Made by a program: the position numbers and the translations under genes. From positions 5,060,407-5,124,406 of the forward strand of contig CM030932.1 in the NCBI GenBank assembly GCA_018136815.1: a stretch of DNA of 64,000 nucleotides, in the 5' to 3' direction. Numbering within the stretch: position 1 is the first letter of the stretch; each line of letters opens with the position of its first letter. Below, piece after piece: positions 30,613 to 41,012 of this stretch. The notes under the pieces were generated by a model. That model was not told where the DNA came from. It worked only from the letters and a program-made list of their open reading frames with translations, and did not search any database. This DNA comes from Isochrysis galbana. Lineage: Eukaryota > Haptophyta > Isochrysidales > Isochrysidaceae.

Positions 30613-32250
30613 ATGTCCGCCTTCGGCGCCGCCGCGCGCTACGGGGGAGGGCGAGGCGGCAGCCGGCAGGGCAGCTTTGGCGGGCAGCAGCAGCAGCAGC
30701 AGGGCTTCGCCAATCGTGGCGCAAGTGCATTCGGTGCCGCCGCCACATCAGGAGGACAGGGTGCCTTTGCAGGAGGAGGGGGAGGAACGTTTGGCGGCGG
30801 CAGCGCCGCCGCCTTCGGCGGAAGTTGTGGTGGTGGCAGCGCGTTTGGCGGTGGCGGCAGCGCGTTTGGCGGTGGCGGCAGCGCGTTTGGCGGTGGTAGT
30901 GGCGGCGGCGGCGCATTTGGGGGGGGCGGCGGCGGCGGCAGCGCATTTGGCAGCGGTGGCGGAGGAGGTCGAACTTTTGGTGGCGGCAGTGGCAAGGCAT
31001 TTGGTGGCGGCAGTGCCTTTGATACCAACGCCGGGCAGACATCTTTTCGGAGCAGTGGTGGCGGCGGCTTTGCCGGTAACTCTCACGGCAGCGGTGGCGG
31101 CAGCTTTGGGCAGCACGCGAGCCAGCCACGCAGTGCCTTCGGAGGCAGCAGTGGGGCACGCTCCGGCGGACGTGGCAAGGGCAGCAAAGGCGGCAATCGC
31201 TTCGACATTCTCACTGACGCCATGATGGACGCCGAACCCACAACACGGGGCCATGGTGGAGGTGGAAAGGGCAGCAAGGGAAGTGGAGAGATATGTCGCA
31301 CCTTTGCTTCGACCGGACAATGCCGGTTTGGTAACAAGTGTCGCTTTTCACACAATGTGCCTGGAACTCAGGGTGGCTTTGCGGGTGGTGGCAAGGGCAG
31401 CAAAGACCGGGCTCCATGCAGGGATTTTGCCCAGCACGGCAGGTGCAAGTTCGGTAGGAATTGTCGCTTTTCACATGCAGCGCCGGGTAGTCAAGCCTCT
31501 GCATTTGGAGATGCTCCCATGGATGCTAGTGCTTACGACGAGCAAATGGCCTCAACACCCTCAACCTTTTCCGGCGGCAGCAGTGGCGGTGGAAACGCAT
31601 TCGGCTCATCTGCAATATTTGGACAGCCCGCCCGCCCGCAAGCAGCTTCAATCTTTGGCGCAGGAGAAGCAGGCTGGGGTAGTGCCCCTCCCACCAAGGC
31701 TACTGCCAGCGGTTTTGGTAGCTGTGGCGCTACCAGCCTAGGTGGTGGCGGCGCATTCGGTGGCGGCGCTAGTGGTGGCTTCGGTGCTGGCGCCGGAAGC
31801 GCCTTCGGCTGCGGTGCCGTCGGGAGTAGCGGCTTCAACGGTGGCGGCGGAGCATTCGGCGGCACTGGCGCGGCATCTAAGTGGACGCAGCCCAACATTA
31901 GCCGCAACACAGGTGGTACCTCAACATTTGCAAGTGCTACTTCACCTTCGCACGCAACCGTTACTGGGTTTGGTGCCTTGACGAGTGGAAGCCGAGGAAA
32001 GGTTTCTCCCGGGGCCTTCGGATCCTTTGGGGGTGCGCAGTCACCACGTCGCAACGAAGCCAGCGCTCGGGGAAAGTCTGGCGGTGCCGCTGTGGTCGAT
32101 GAGACGTCTACCATCACGGATGCGGCAAGTGTTGGCGAGGAACAACTCAAGCTTTGGCGGCTCTCAAAGGAACAGTTTGAAGCTTTTAATGCTGCAAGCT
32201 TTCAGTTTGGTGGGATTCCTGAAATTCCTCCGCCGGAGATAGTCGCATGA
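30613..32250 (+). CDS. NUP42: NUP42-like FG nucleoporin with two CCCH zinc fingers
   Basis: Nuclear pore component on the cytoplasmic side that helps the Gle1-DDX19 step of mRNA export. The frame is intronless and gives 545 residues. Residues 1-180 and 290-480 are Gly/Ser-rich with more than 20 AFG, TFG or IFG repeats, the natively unfolded FG type. Between them are two CCCH fingers: C-x7-C-x5-C-x3-H in ICRTFASTGQCRFGNKC (about 226-247) and in PCRDFAQHGRCKFGRNC (about 271-291). The C terminus (EQFEAFNAASFQFGGIPEIPPPEIVA) matches the pattern of the Gle1-binding motif in human and yeast Nup42 (hydrophobic-SF-x-x-GxIPxxPPP). Animal and fungal Nup42 have one N-terminal finger; two central fingers are unusual. 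A retroelement lies just upstream. Confidence 0.85.
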   Translation: MSAFGAAARYGGGRGGSRQGSFGGQQQQQQGFANRGASAFGAAATSGGQGAFAGGGGGTFGGGSAAAFGGSCGGGSAFGGGGSAFGGGGSAFGGGSGGGGAFGGGGGGGSAFGSGGGGGRTFGGGSGKAFGGGSAFDTNAGQTSFRSSGGGGFAGNSHGSGGGSFGQHASQPRSAFGGSSGARSGGRGKGSKGGNRFDILTDAMMDAEPTTRGHGGGGKGSKGSGEICRTFASTGQCRFGNKCRFSHNVPGTQGGFAGGGKGSKDRAPCRDFAQHGRCKFGRNCRFSHAAPGSQASAFGDAPMDASAYDEQMASTPSTFSGGSSGGGNAFGSSAIFGQPARPQAASIFGAGEAGWGSAPPTKATASGFGSCGATSLGGGGAFGGGASGGFGAGAGSAFGCGAVGSSGFNGGGGAFGGTGAASKWTQPNISRNTGGTSTFASATSPSHATVTGFGALTSGSRGKVSPGAFGSFGGAQSPRRNEASARGKSGGAAVVDETSTITDAASVGEEQLKLWRLSKEQFEAFNAASFQFGGIPEIPPPEIVA

Positions 32251-32990
32251 GATAAAAGGCAAGTCCAACTCGATGAGCCGATTAGGCAGCTAACCATAAC
32301 GACAGGTACACGAGAGGACGTCTTGAGCATGCTCTACAGATATCCTGATCGAGGTTGACGGTACGGTGGGACAATAACGAGATCATATGGTGACTCGGAC
32401 GTCCTTTTCTGCTGCTAGTGCTGATGGTAATGGTCAAGACCGTGGATTACAACCCGATGTTTTGCTCTTTGATTGGTTCTTGAGACGGTTGTGCTCACTA
32501 GAACAGGCTGTTGTCTCTCGCCCTTGTGCGTCTTGCTCTGATGACCGGGTGAGGCATCTTTCTTATCAACATCTGCCCCACTCAACTGGTTGGGTTACGT
32601 CGAGTGGCGATTAGGAGCGTGAATGATGCAGCTGATGCTGGTGGACATTCGATGAGACACGGGGGCTGAGTGGTACAGTTGTAGATCCACTGCACGCTTT
32701 CATGCGAAAGCGATGAATGTGATGTGATAGTAGCGTCGATGCGTGTCAGAGTGGGCGTCGAGCTCAATGAAGCATAATTATCATATTCATCTCTTAAACG
32801 GCGAAGCATCTCTGAAGTTTCACTGAAGGTGCCGCACGCCGGCGCCATGGTGCGCCGCCAGTTCCCATGCCTCCCTCACCGCCTCGATGGCGGGCCTGAA
32901 TGGGTACGGGAAGGTGTCTCGACACACAAGCCCAATCATATGTAAGTCTCACCCCGTGGATCGACGCGCACCGCGAGCTAGAGCACACTT
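32251..32990. other. Downstream of NUP42-like gene, nothing recognised
   Basis: Mixed composition. Short frames on both strands lack protein-like texture. It probably includes the NUP42-like 3' UTR. Confidence 0.35.
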
Positions 32991-32991
32991 C

Positions 32992-33560
32992 CTACCACTC
33001 GAGCAGCGACGCGCGCACACACCGCGAGAGGTGCTTCACCTCACCCAAGCATTGGGCTTGCCTCACGCGAGGACACGCGCGCGCATGCGCATCGGACCAG
33101 TACCCCAGCAGCCAAGCAATCACTTCTAGGCGGAGCCGGCGTCTCTTGACGGCGAGCTCGTCGAACGATTGTGCGCCGCGATGGTAAACGGTGTAGCACG
33201 CTGGGTGGAACGCACGATTGCACCGCGTGCACCACACACCTGAGCCTGCTTTCGCACGCGGTGCTTGCTTGCGCTTGTGAGAGGAGCTGCTGGCCTTGCT
33301 CACTCACTGCTCAGGTCATCAGGGCAGGCAGGCTCCGAAGGCGCAGTAGGCGCGGCCCCGCTCAACCGCCTACTTTGGCACTGACCTGATGCTGTGCTCA
33401 CGTAGGTCCTCACCCTGTGCGCATATTAGGAAATCTTTGATCACATTTTGACGCGGGTTCCTCACTCGAGGGCGCTCACATCGACGCCTCGTCGTTTCGA
33501 AAAGCTCCGCAAGCTGTTCGGCGGTGTACTCGTCGAGCTTTATGCTGTCGCATTCGCGAT
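32992..33560 (-). CDS. Possible exons of an unidentified gene
   Basis: On the minus strand a segment at about 33411-33560 reads IKLDEYTAEQLAELFETT and NPRQNVIKDFLICAQ and is followed by GT-AG candidates. A second segment at 33180-33300 reads VWCTRCNRAFHPACYTVYH, a C-x2-C-x4-H-x2-C cluster like half of a PHD or piggyBac-type zinc finger. I cannot join them in a unique phase. The rest of the second frame (to 32992) may be non-coding. Treat as a hint of a gene or transposase remnant. Confidence 0.25.
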
Positions 33561-33635
33561 GTCTCAGAAGCAAAAAGAAATAACAGTAAAAGAAATACAG
33601 TAAAAAGTAAAAAGAACAGAGTAAGAAAGAAGAAG

Positions 33636-33772
33636 AAGAAGAAAACTTCTTAATATTCTCGCCGCGCGCGCGACTCCGCACCCTTACTGTGTAGCCACGC
33701 TCGCTACTCTCACCTCCCCTCCACCTGCCTTGCGGCTCGTCCCTCGTCCCTCGTGCGCTACCTAGGGGCTGG
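33636..33772 (-). repeat. SINE-like repeat, copy 3
   Basis: On the minus strand: agcccctaggtagcgcacgag, gagccgcaaggcaggtgg, gcgtggctac, gcggcgagaatattaagaag, then a TTTTCTTCTTC tail. More diverged than the copies at 20810 and 42126. Confidence 0.6.
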
Positions 33773-34280
33773 GTGATTGGGATTTCCTGTAGCAGACGGT
33801 GTGTTCCGATCCCCGATAGGTTGTCCTCTACTTCCTCCTGCGCCATCGGGCTATCGGTTTTCATGTTACTTTATTGAGTCAGTGAGGTAGGCGGTTGAGT
33901 CGCGGTGAGTTTGAGGGCGGAGGTTAGGTAGGCGGGTGGGTCACGGCTTCGGTTTGTCGGTTTGTGCGCGGTTATGCGAGTCTATCCGCTATGCGGAGCG
34001 CTTGCGCTACCGCGGACAGGTTTGTGCCCAGCGTTAGTGTGCCTTTGTCGTTGATTGTAAAGACGGGGGCGCAAAGCTCTCGCGGGGACTTAAGTTTAGG
34101 TTTTCTCCCTTGGGAGGCTTTATTGGTGCGTGCGGTCGAGGACCTATCCGGGGGTACGAGGCCTCTAGCCTCTAGCGAGGATCGTGAATCTGTTCAGAGT
34201 CTTTTCTATGACCGGCACGTGGTGAAAGGTGTAGTTTTCAAATTCTACTTTGAAGAAGTCACCTATTATGTACCTCCATG
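33773..34280 (+). other. Intergenic with an open frame of uncertain status
   Basis: A plus frame from ATG 33991 to TGA 34279-34281 (96 codons; VPSVSVPLSLIVKTGAQSS, FYDRHVVKGVVFKFYFEE) has protein-like texture but no recognised domain. It ends exactly where the next repeat starts, so it could belong to that repeat or be chance. Confidence 0.25.
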
Positions 34281-34430
34281 AAGTCGCGTTCCATCAAAAC
34301 AGGGCCAGGTGATAGTTTTGTTTTCACTCAGAATGTCATAGCGTGAGGTATCACCGTTTTAGCTTGTTTTCTTTTTCAGGTAGGAATGTCTGAACAATTC
34401 CTCTAATGAGTATTATTATTACAAAAATGA
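34281..34430 (+). repeat. AAGTCGCGTTCC-headed repeat, copy 1
   Basis: Shares about 150 bp with 44534-44720: aagtcgcgttccatcaaaac, gggccaggtgatagttttg, tcaccgttttagcttgtttt, gtaggaatgtctgaacaatt. The outermost bases resemble the ends of the 4909-6630 element, so it may be a terminal piece of a related DNA transposon. Confidence 0.65.
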
Positions 34431-34569
34431 GCACAAAGCTAATTATTATACCCATGGGTACAATGCCGAATACCCAATGGTACCACGGCATGTCGCGTCT
34501 TTAACACAATAGTTTTTTTTTTCAGCCAGTGCCCGCGGAAAGAGTGAACGCAAGGCGTGCACCTTCATA

Positions 34570-35046
34570 GTAGAAGGAAAAGTTGTTATGCGCACGCACG
34601 GCGCCCCCGCGGGGGGAACCGAGGCACATCGCGCCGTGCGCATCCACGGCGTGCACATGGGTGATTGCAACTCATCACACCCTTCCCGCGAGAGATCTCT
34701 CTTATACTGCACGTTTACGTAATTGGGAACCACAGAGAAACAAGCTGCTATGCGCACGCACGGCGCCCCCGCGGGGGAACCGAGGCACATCGCGCCGTGC
34801 GCATCCACGGCGTGCACATGGGTGATTGCCACTCATCACACCCTTCCCGCGAGAGATCTCTCCTATACTGCACGTTTACGTAATTGGGAACCGCAGAGAA
34901 ACAAGCTGCTATGCGCACGCACGGTGTCTCCACGGGGGCGCTGGTTCGTCAAATCTGTCGCCAAAATTAGATCACGTGGTAGATTTGTATATGGACATTT
35001 GATAGCTCACTTCGACTGATGTCCCACAATTGACGGAACGACACCT
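34570..35046. mobile_element. Right half of the inverted-repeat DNA element family
   Basis: Two full and one partial tandem copies of a 165-bp unit (starting near 34581, 34746 and 34912) contain cgcacgcacggcg, ccccgcggggg, gtgcgcatccacggcgtgca and gagagatctctc. The segment ends with the terminal repeat (34981-35046, ...attgacggaacgacacct). The same units occur once or twice in the element at 4909-6630. No left end was found nearby. Confidence 0.7.
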
Positions 35047-35741
35047 TGCTATGAGGTATAGAGCTTTGAGGCTGTCGGGTGTCGGTGTGTTTAAAAGAAG
35101 AAGAAGAGTGAAAGAAAGAAAAAGAAGAGAAAAACCCAGAGTATATAGGGTGGTTCTCAGCCCTTCCCACTGGCCCTATGGCTACGTAAACTCTCGCACC
35201 TCGCGAGCAATGGGCCACCAGCAACGGCCTAAGTGCTAAGTGACAACAGTGAATAGCATAGCAGCCACAGTAGTCGCATCAGAGAGGCCAAGGTTAGCAG
35301 AATGTGAATGTGTGACGAGTGATAGCCTTCAAGTGAAGATGGGTGCAGGTGGCACATCGGACGGCGCGGTAGAGCACGCGCTACGAGGTGCCCAAGAGGG
35401 CCGCGCATGGTGGTGGTGGTGGTGGTGGTGGTGGTGGGTAACCGAATGCGGAGACAAAAGACAAACGACCCTTTGCATTTGCATTTGTGGATATTTGCCA
35501 ATGTACCACTTACCAAAACTTCTCAACGAATGTGTTCGAGTTGTGTGACACACATGCAATCACACAAACCAAAGACCGTTGACCGTTGTAAGCCCAACTC
35601 CTAGTCATGTCCGCCACGAAAACCAAGATCCATCCGTATGCAGGAGCAATCTCCTGGCCCTGCGACGAGCTTCGTGTCGTGCGTCCGGTAGGATTGGCGG
35701 GCGAGATGTCTGTCAATGGCCGGGATGTGAATGGTCCCACT
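35047..35741. other. Intergenic with a GGT microsatellite
   Basis: 35409-35437 is (GGT)9-10. Nothing else is recognised. The region downstream of about 35560 probably belongs to the 3' UTR of the SNF2 gene on the minus strand. Confidence 0.4.
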
Positions 35742-38700
35742 TCACGTCAAGTCGATACTCTCGGTCTTGAGCGATCCACGCTGCCCCCTGCCGTACACTT
35801 TCGCACTAGCAGACTCCGCTTCCTCAAAGGCAGATTGCGGCGACTTGCTTGCTGCCTGTTCTTGCGCTAATCTTCCCTCGCTCCCACTTGTGCGAGGCAC
35901 GCGAGGCGTAGTGGGAGGATCCGGCGCGCCGATAAGGAACGGGGCAGCCAAAGCTTCGTGAATCATAGTCGTCATCATGCGCACGTCGAGGTCGACATTC
36001 TCGCCCTCGCCCTCCGAAAGGGCAGCATTTCGTGTGCGGTGCGTCTTCCGCGCATCGCCAAGTAACTCGGCGTCGAGCCCGGCCTTGCGCTGTTGCATCA
36101 TGTGGATTTGCTCCTCCACAGTCTCCTGTGTCACCATGCGCAGCACCTGCACCGGTCGGGTCTGGCCAATGCGATGGGCACGGTCCACCGCCTGGCGGTC
36201 GAGCTGCGGGTTCCAATCGAGGTCGTGGATTATTACGGTGTCAGCAGCTGTGAGAGTGATGCCTTGACCGCCTGCCCGGGTTGAGAGCAAGAAGACGACA
36301 AGGGGCGAGTCGGGCGCTTGGAACGAATCGATCAGTTCCTGCCGCTCCTCGACCGCGGTCGAGCCATCGAGCCTGACAAATGGCATGTCGAGGCCCGGGG
36401 GCTCTCCTAGAATGGACTCTAGGATGTCCAACATTTGGGTTGACTGGGAAAAGATAAGCACCTTGTGGCCTTCCGCACGAAGTCTCGGGAGCATCTCGAT
36501 CAAGCGCGCCACCTTGCCCGAGTCGCACAGGACATCGTGAGGGAGCTTCATTTTGCGCAGCTGCGGCAGTTCAACGCAGAGTTGGTGCAGCTGGAAGTCA
36601 GAATTTGTCTCCAGCTCTTTACGTATCATCTTTAGCGTGGCAGAGCGCCCAAACGATTCCATAGCATGAGCTGCCCGAGCAATCTCATCGAGTTGGCTTG
36701 AAGTGTAGTGAGAGCGTAGCAAGCACGGGTGGCACGCCGCCTTCCGTAGTTCGGAGAACAGCGATTTCGCCGCCTTGGTGTCGGCGAGTGAGGGCGCAGG
36801 CGCTCGTCCTCTGGACCGCTTCTGCCGTTCGACGACAAGCTTCCGCCCACGCTCAAGCAGCGTGGCATACAGCTTGCGCTGCGCGTGAGACATGGGAATG
36901 ATGGCCTCGTCCTCCGATTTGGGGGCCAGCTGTTGCAAGACGTCGCGCTTTGATCGTCGCAGCACGAAAGGTGCGAGAAGCCTCCGCGCGCGTCGGACAT
37001 CCGCGGCGTCATCCGAGCCTGCCGGCTTCGCAGCAAATGCCGCGGCGAGGCCCGGTGGGAAAATTTTAGGCAACATGAAAGAGAGGAGCGTCAGCAATTC
37101 ACGTGTGTTGTTTTGGACAGGTGTGCCGGTCAGGAGCACGCGCTGAGCCGAACGCAGCTTCGACAGGCGCATGTATCGCGCAGAGTCGGCACGCTTAAGT
37201 GCGTGCGCCTCGTCGAGCACACAACAGCCCCAGGTCTTTCCATAGAGCCACTTGCGGTCGATGATGTTGGCCTCGCCTTCGCCCTCAAAGTATGTGTACG
37301 TTGTGAGCGCAACGTCGAATCCACTGGCGGCGAGCTCAGACTGCATCCGATGGCGTGCTGGCCGCGATCCATGGTACTTGACCACATGGAGTGATGGACA
37401 CCAGGTTCTAAGTTCACGGTACCAATTGTCGAGCACAGAGCCTGGCGCAACGACGAGGTGGGGACCCGCCTTTCCACTCTCTTTGAGAGCAGCGAGGAGG
37501 GCGATGATTTGAACCGTCTTGCCAAGGCCCATCTCGTCCGCCAGGATTCCGCCGAGGCCAAGCTCGTGCATGACCCAAAGCCAATTGAGTCCCACTAGCT
37601 GATAGCCAGAGAGAACTCGCCCTTCGGACCCGAAGGTGGCAGGCTGGTGAAGCAAGTCCTTGGACTTGGACTGGCCGCCCGCTTCGGCATCTACGTCTTC
37701 CCTATCGACCTTGGTGGAGCTGCCGCCGCCAAAGGATGTCGGGGATAAGCAACCCTGACCGGCCGTGACGTCGTTGCAACGCAGGCGCTTCTTGATCTGC
37801 TCGTTGATTTGCTCGCAGTCACGAAGGGCCTGGGACAACGAGCGCTGAAGATCCGAGAGCGGTCTAGCCTCAGCCTTGGCTTCGTCATCGTCATCATCAC
37901 TGACGCTCTCCTCCTCACTCTCCTCGCCCTCCTCCTCCTCCTCCTCGTCGGCATCGTCATTCGCAGAGTTATCTTTTGCTGTCGCGGCTACCGCTGCGCA
38001 CTTCTCCAACCCGTTATCCCCATCGTCTTCGTCGTCGCTGATGATGACGCGCCGCTGCCGTACAGCGGACTTAGCTACCTCATTGGCATGCTTGCTGTCC
38101 ACTTCGGCTGGCTCGTTCTCCTCCGAGGCTATCTTCTGCAGCTTCTCTCTTGATGGGGCCGCCGCCCGCGCCCCGCCGCGCTTTGGTGCTGGTGCCCTCC
38201 CGCTAGACGCGCCTTTTGTGTTCTTCTGACGGCCGTTGTCGCTGTGAGATTCCTCCTCATCCGACGAGATCGCCTCCTCCGACTCTGAATCCGATTCAGA
38301 GTATCGCCGCCTGCGCTTTTGGGGCTTCGCCTTAGCGCGGGTGGCGCGCGACGGCTGTCGGCGCTTCTTGACGCTAGCCCAGCTCGCGTCAGAATTGCTC
38401 GCGTCCTCATCAGCCTCCGACTCCTCCGACTCTTCCGATTCATCTTCAGCGCCCTCCCACTCCTGATCGTCCGAATCGCTCTCGATCGTGCCCCGTCCCT
38501 TGGGACGATTGGTGGCTCGCTTCGCTGTCCCTCTTGCTGCACCACGCGCACGCGGCTGCTGCACGCGCAGACGGCCGCGTCGGTCAGCCCCCCGCACGAT
38601 ACTATCGGCGTTGTCATGGCCCGGACGCGCCCTCCACCCGGATGCCGTGCCCAAGCTCTCGGCTTGCTTGTGCCGAAACTCGGCAAAGGGGCTCTTATCT

Positions 38701-39419
38701 TTGTCCAAGAGCTCTATTGCGCTACTACCTGAGACGCCCGTCAGGTCTACGGTGGCACGGCCAGCAGCATTGATTTTGGGATGTTCAGCAGGGTGATCGA
38801 ATTCAGCATAATGGGCTGGCTGCGTGCGGTAGCAATCCTTGCCAAACCGGCAAGAGGGCTTGCCGGGAGCACGCCCGTACAACGGTTCCAATGGCTGCTT
38901 CACGTCTGGCATGCTGAGCTCTGGCGTTGATGCCTCAAGCACTTCCACGTCGTCCCCGGCGGGTTTTGGGAGCCCGAACGTCGCCTGATGCCCCGCCGAG
39001 GCGTCGCATCTCGAGTCTAAACTTGGCGCAGCAAAATCTTCCGTGACGGGCGAGCTCTGTAGAGCGGTGGACATGAAGGTGAAGCAGGGGATATGGTCAC
39101 CAAGCACCTCCGACACCTTCTCCCTGTTGGGGTAGTTGATACAAATGATATCTCCTGGCGAGAGGTGCGTCTCCCTGGATCCGCTAGAAGTGCGTGGCAC
39201 ACGTTCACCGCCGACAAACACGCCGTTTGTCGAGTCGTCCCTTACGTGAAGTCGCGGCGGCCTAGAGGAGACGAGCGTGAGCGTCATATGAGTCGAGCTC
39301 ACACGCTGGTGAGGGACAACCACGTGGGCCGACTTTCGGCCCACCGTGACAGGCTGGCCGAGCGACAGGGGCAGCTCGGGGTAGTCTGGCCGATCGGCCA
39401 CCAGTTTCCAACCGCTCAT
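35742..39419 (-). CDS. FHA-PBZ-SNF2 chromatin remodeller (SMARCAD1/Fun30-like ATPase)
   Basis: Intronless, 1225 residues. Domain order: an FHA phosphothreonine-binding domain at residues about 15-115 (VGRKSAHVVVP, SSTHMTL, STNGVFVGG); a PBZ poly(ADP-ribose)-binding zinc finger with the exact spacing C190-x5-C196-x6-H203-x5-H209; a long acidic/basic disordered region (about 215-580) with Asp/Glu/Ser runs; then a two-lobed SNF2 ATPase. ATPase motifs: I in ADEMGLGKT (K634), II in LDEAHAL (D736-H739), III LLTGTPVQNN, IV KVLIFSQSTQMLD, V STRAGGQGITL, VI WNPQLDRQAVDRAHRIGQ. The ATPase looks closest to SMARCAD1/Fun30/ETL1, by eye. Known FHA+PBZ pairs occur in the DNA-repair factor APLF; joined to a remodeller they suggest recruitment to PARylated, phosphorylated damage sites. 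The role is inference. A GA/G-rich tract lies directly upstream. Confidence 0.9.
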   Translation of the reverse strand: MSGWKLVADRPDYPELPLSLGQPVTVGRKSAHVVVPHQRVSSTHMTLTLVSSRPPRLHVRDDSTNGVFVGGERVPRTSSGSRETHLSPGDIICINYPNREKVSEVLGDHIPCFTFMSTALQSSPVTEDFAAPSLDSRCDASAGHQATFGLPKPAGDDVEVLEASTPELSMPDVKQPLEPLYGRAPGKPSCRFGKDCYRTQPAHYAEFDHPAEHPKINAAGRATVDLTGVSGSSAIELLDKDKSPFAEFRHKQAESLGTASGWRARPGHDNADSIVRGADRRGRLRVQQPRARGAARGTAKRATNRPKGRGTIESDSDDQEWEGAEDESEESEESEADEDASNSDASWASVKKRRQPSRATRAKAKPQKRRRRYSESDSESEEAISSDEEESHSDNGRQKNTKGASSGRAPAPKRGGARAAAPSREKLQKIASEENEPAEVDSKHANEVAKSAVRQRRVIISDDEDDGDNGLEKCAAVAATAKDNSANDDADEEEEEEGEESEEESVSDDDDDEAKAEARPLSDLQRSLSQALRDCEQINEQIKKRLRCNDVTAGQGCLSPTSFGGGSSTKVDREDVDAEAGGQSKSKDLLHQPATFGSEGRVLSGYQLVGLNWLWVMHELGLGGILADEMGLGKTVQIIALLAALKESGKAGPHLVVAPGSVLDNWYRELRTWCPSLHVVKYHGSRPARHRMQSELAASGFDVALTTYTYFEGEGEANIIDRKWLYGKTWGCCVLDEAHALKRADSARYMRLSKLRSAQRVLLTGTPVQNNTRELLTLLSFMLPKIFPPGLAAAFAAKPAGSDDAADVRRARRLLAPFVLRRSKRDVLQQLAPKSEDEAIIPMSHAQRKLYATLLERGRKLVVERQKRSRGRAPAPSLADTKAAKSLFSELRKAACHPCLLRSHYTSSQLDEIARAAHAMESFGRSATLKMIRKELETNSDFQLHQLCVELPQLRKMKLPHDVLCDSGKVARLIEMLPRLRAEGHKVLIFSQSTQMLDILESILGEPPGLDMPFVRLDGSTAVEERQELIDSFQAPDSPLVVFLLSTRAGGQGITLTAADTVIIHDLDWNPQLDRQAVDRAHRIGQTRPVQVLRMVTQETVEEQIHMMQQRKAGLDAELLGDARKTHRTRNAALSEGEGENVDLDVRMMTTMIHEALAAPFLIGAPDPPTTPRVPRTSGSEGRLAQEQAASKSPQSAFEEAESASAKVYGRGQRGSLKTESIDLT

Positions 39420-40930
39420 CAGCAGCAGAGCCAGAGAGAGAGGAGGGGAGGGGGGAGGGATGGAGAGAGAGTGTAGAGCGGGAGAGCAGGAGAGGTGCGA
39501 AGAGTTGATTGGGAGGCAGGACGGCAGGCTGGGAGAGGGAGTAAGGGCTGGGGTGAGGTGGGTGGGTGGGTTGGGGGTGGGGGTGGGTATGCGGGGCGGG
39601 GGGGCGGGGGGGGGGGGGGGGGGGGCGAGGGAGGGAGAGAGATGGGGCGGGGGCGAGGGCGGGAAAGAGGAGGAGCCCGCGCGCCAACTGGATCTCTCTC
39701 CAGAGTGTGTGCGTGTGTGTGGTCTGTCCGTTCATCTTGAGCATCTGTGTTTACGTTTGTATTGCTTGCGCTGAAATCCTTGTGTGTGTGGGTGCGTGTG
39801 TGTGTGTGTACTCTACGTGTGTGCGTGTGTAGGAGTACGCGTGTTGTGAGTGTATGTGATATTTGGTGATCCGCGCGATCTACTAGAGTAGTGAGTATTG
39901 TACTCTGTGCCTGTGTCGTCCCTCTCCCTCGCTCTCTCTACTCTACTTTAGACCTCTCTCTCCCTCTCTCTCTCTTCTTTCTCTCTCTTCCCCCCCCCCC
40001 CCCCTCCCCCCCCTCTACTTCTCTCTCTCTCTCTCTCCCTCCCTCCCCCCCCCCCACACACTCCCTTTCCCTCTCCCCCCCGCCCTTCTCTCTCTCTCTC
40101 TCTTCCCCTCGTCTCCCGTCATCCTCTCCTTTTCCCTGTCCCAGTTCTCCATAATTACATATTTGGATACCCTCTCCCTGCCCAGTGCAAGATCGATCTG
40201 TCCTTTCTCCCCAACAATCTTTTTCTCCGTCTCCTAGGAGTATTCCTCTCCCCTCTCGCCCATCTCTCTCCTCCCCGTGCATCTCCCCGTATTGACATAT
40301 TATAACCTGTTTGGCTCCTGCTTTCTCCTATTTTTGTGGCCCTCAGAGCCACACGGCACACAGCACACGGCGGCGCGCTCTCCTCTCGTTTTCCCTCTAC
40401 ATCACCTCCCATCTTCTCTCTTTTCACGATGCTCTCTTCCCTTCTCCTCGGTAGCCTCTCTCACTCTCTTCCCCCCCGCCTCTCGCTCTCTCTCACGCCC
40501 CCCCCCCCGCGTTGGCGGGTGGCGGGAGGGCAGAGAGGGGCGCGAAGATGCCACCTGTGGGCGGGGGGGGAGGATACCGCGGGCCCACTCGCTCTCTCGC
40601 CACGCGCGCGCTCTCTCTCCTCTCTCCCCCACTTCAAGTGGCCACGTCCTCTCGTCCTCTCGCCCTCGCACGTTCACGCTCGCACACTCGCACGCTCTTT
40701 CCCCCCTATCTACCTTTCCGTCCTTTCCCTCTCAGCTCTAGCACCCAACCCTTTCTCCTGCATGTTGTCCCCGCGCTTGTCCCCTTGTTCCTTATGGTCC
40801 GCTTGCCCTTGCCCGTTGAAAGAGAGAAAAGAGAAAGAGAACCAACGACGTGAGCCCTTGAGGCGGGACGGCGGGAGGCGGGAGGGCAAACCGTTTTGTT
40901 TTTTTTGGGGGGGGGAATGATAGTATCTAT
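39420..40930. repeat. GA/G-run tract, TG microsatellite and CT tract
   Basis: 39420-39680 is purine-rich with a G-run of more than 20 near 39600; 39705-39850 is gtgtgtg-rich; 39950-40110 and 40380-40750 are pyrimidine-rich with C-runs. G-quadruplex formation is likely on the plus strand near 39600. The part next to 39419 should hold the SNF2 gene promoter. No gene is supported here. Confidence 0.6.
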
Positions 40931-41012
40931 ATATATCTTTTTACTATTAAACCGGCCGGCTCATAGTCAGACTGATGGTCACCGTCAGGTCCGACTAGCC
41001 CTGATAACTGTC

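Noticed and set aside
30581-31159. His/Arg-rich minus-strand frame over the nucleoporin
   Set aside because: Antisense of Gly/Phe repeats; no independent support.
39590-39640. G-run as telomere or centromere signal
   Set aside because: No TTAGGG-type periodicity; a simple homopolymer within a GA-rich promoter tract.
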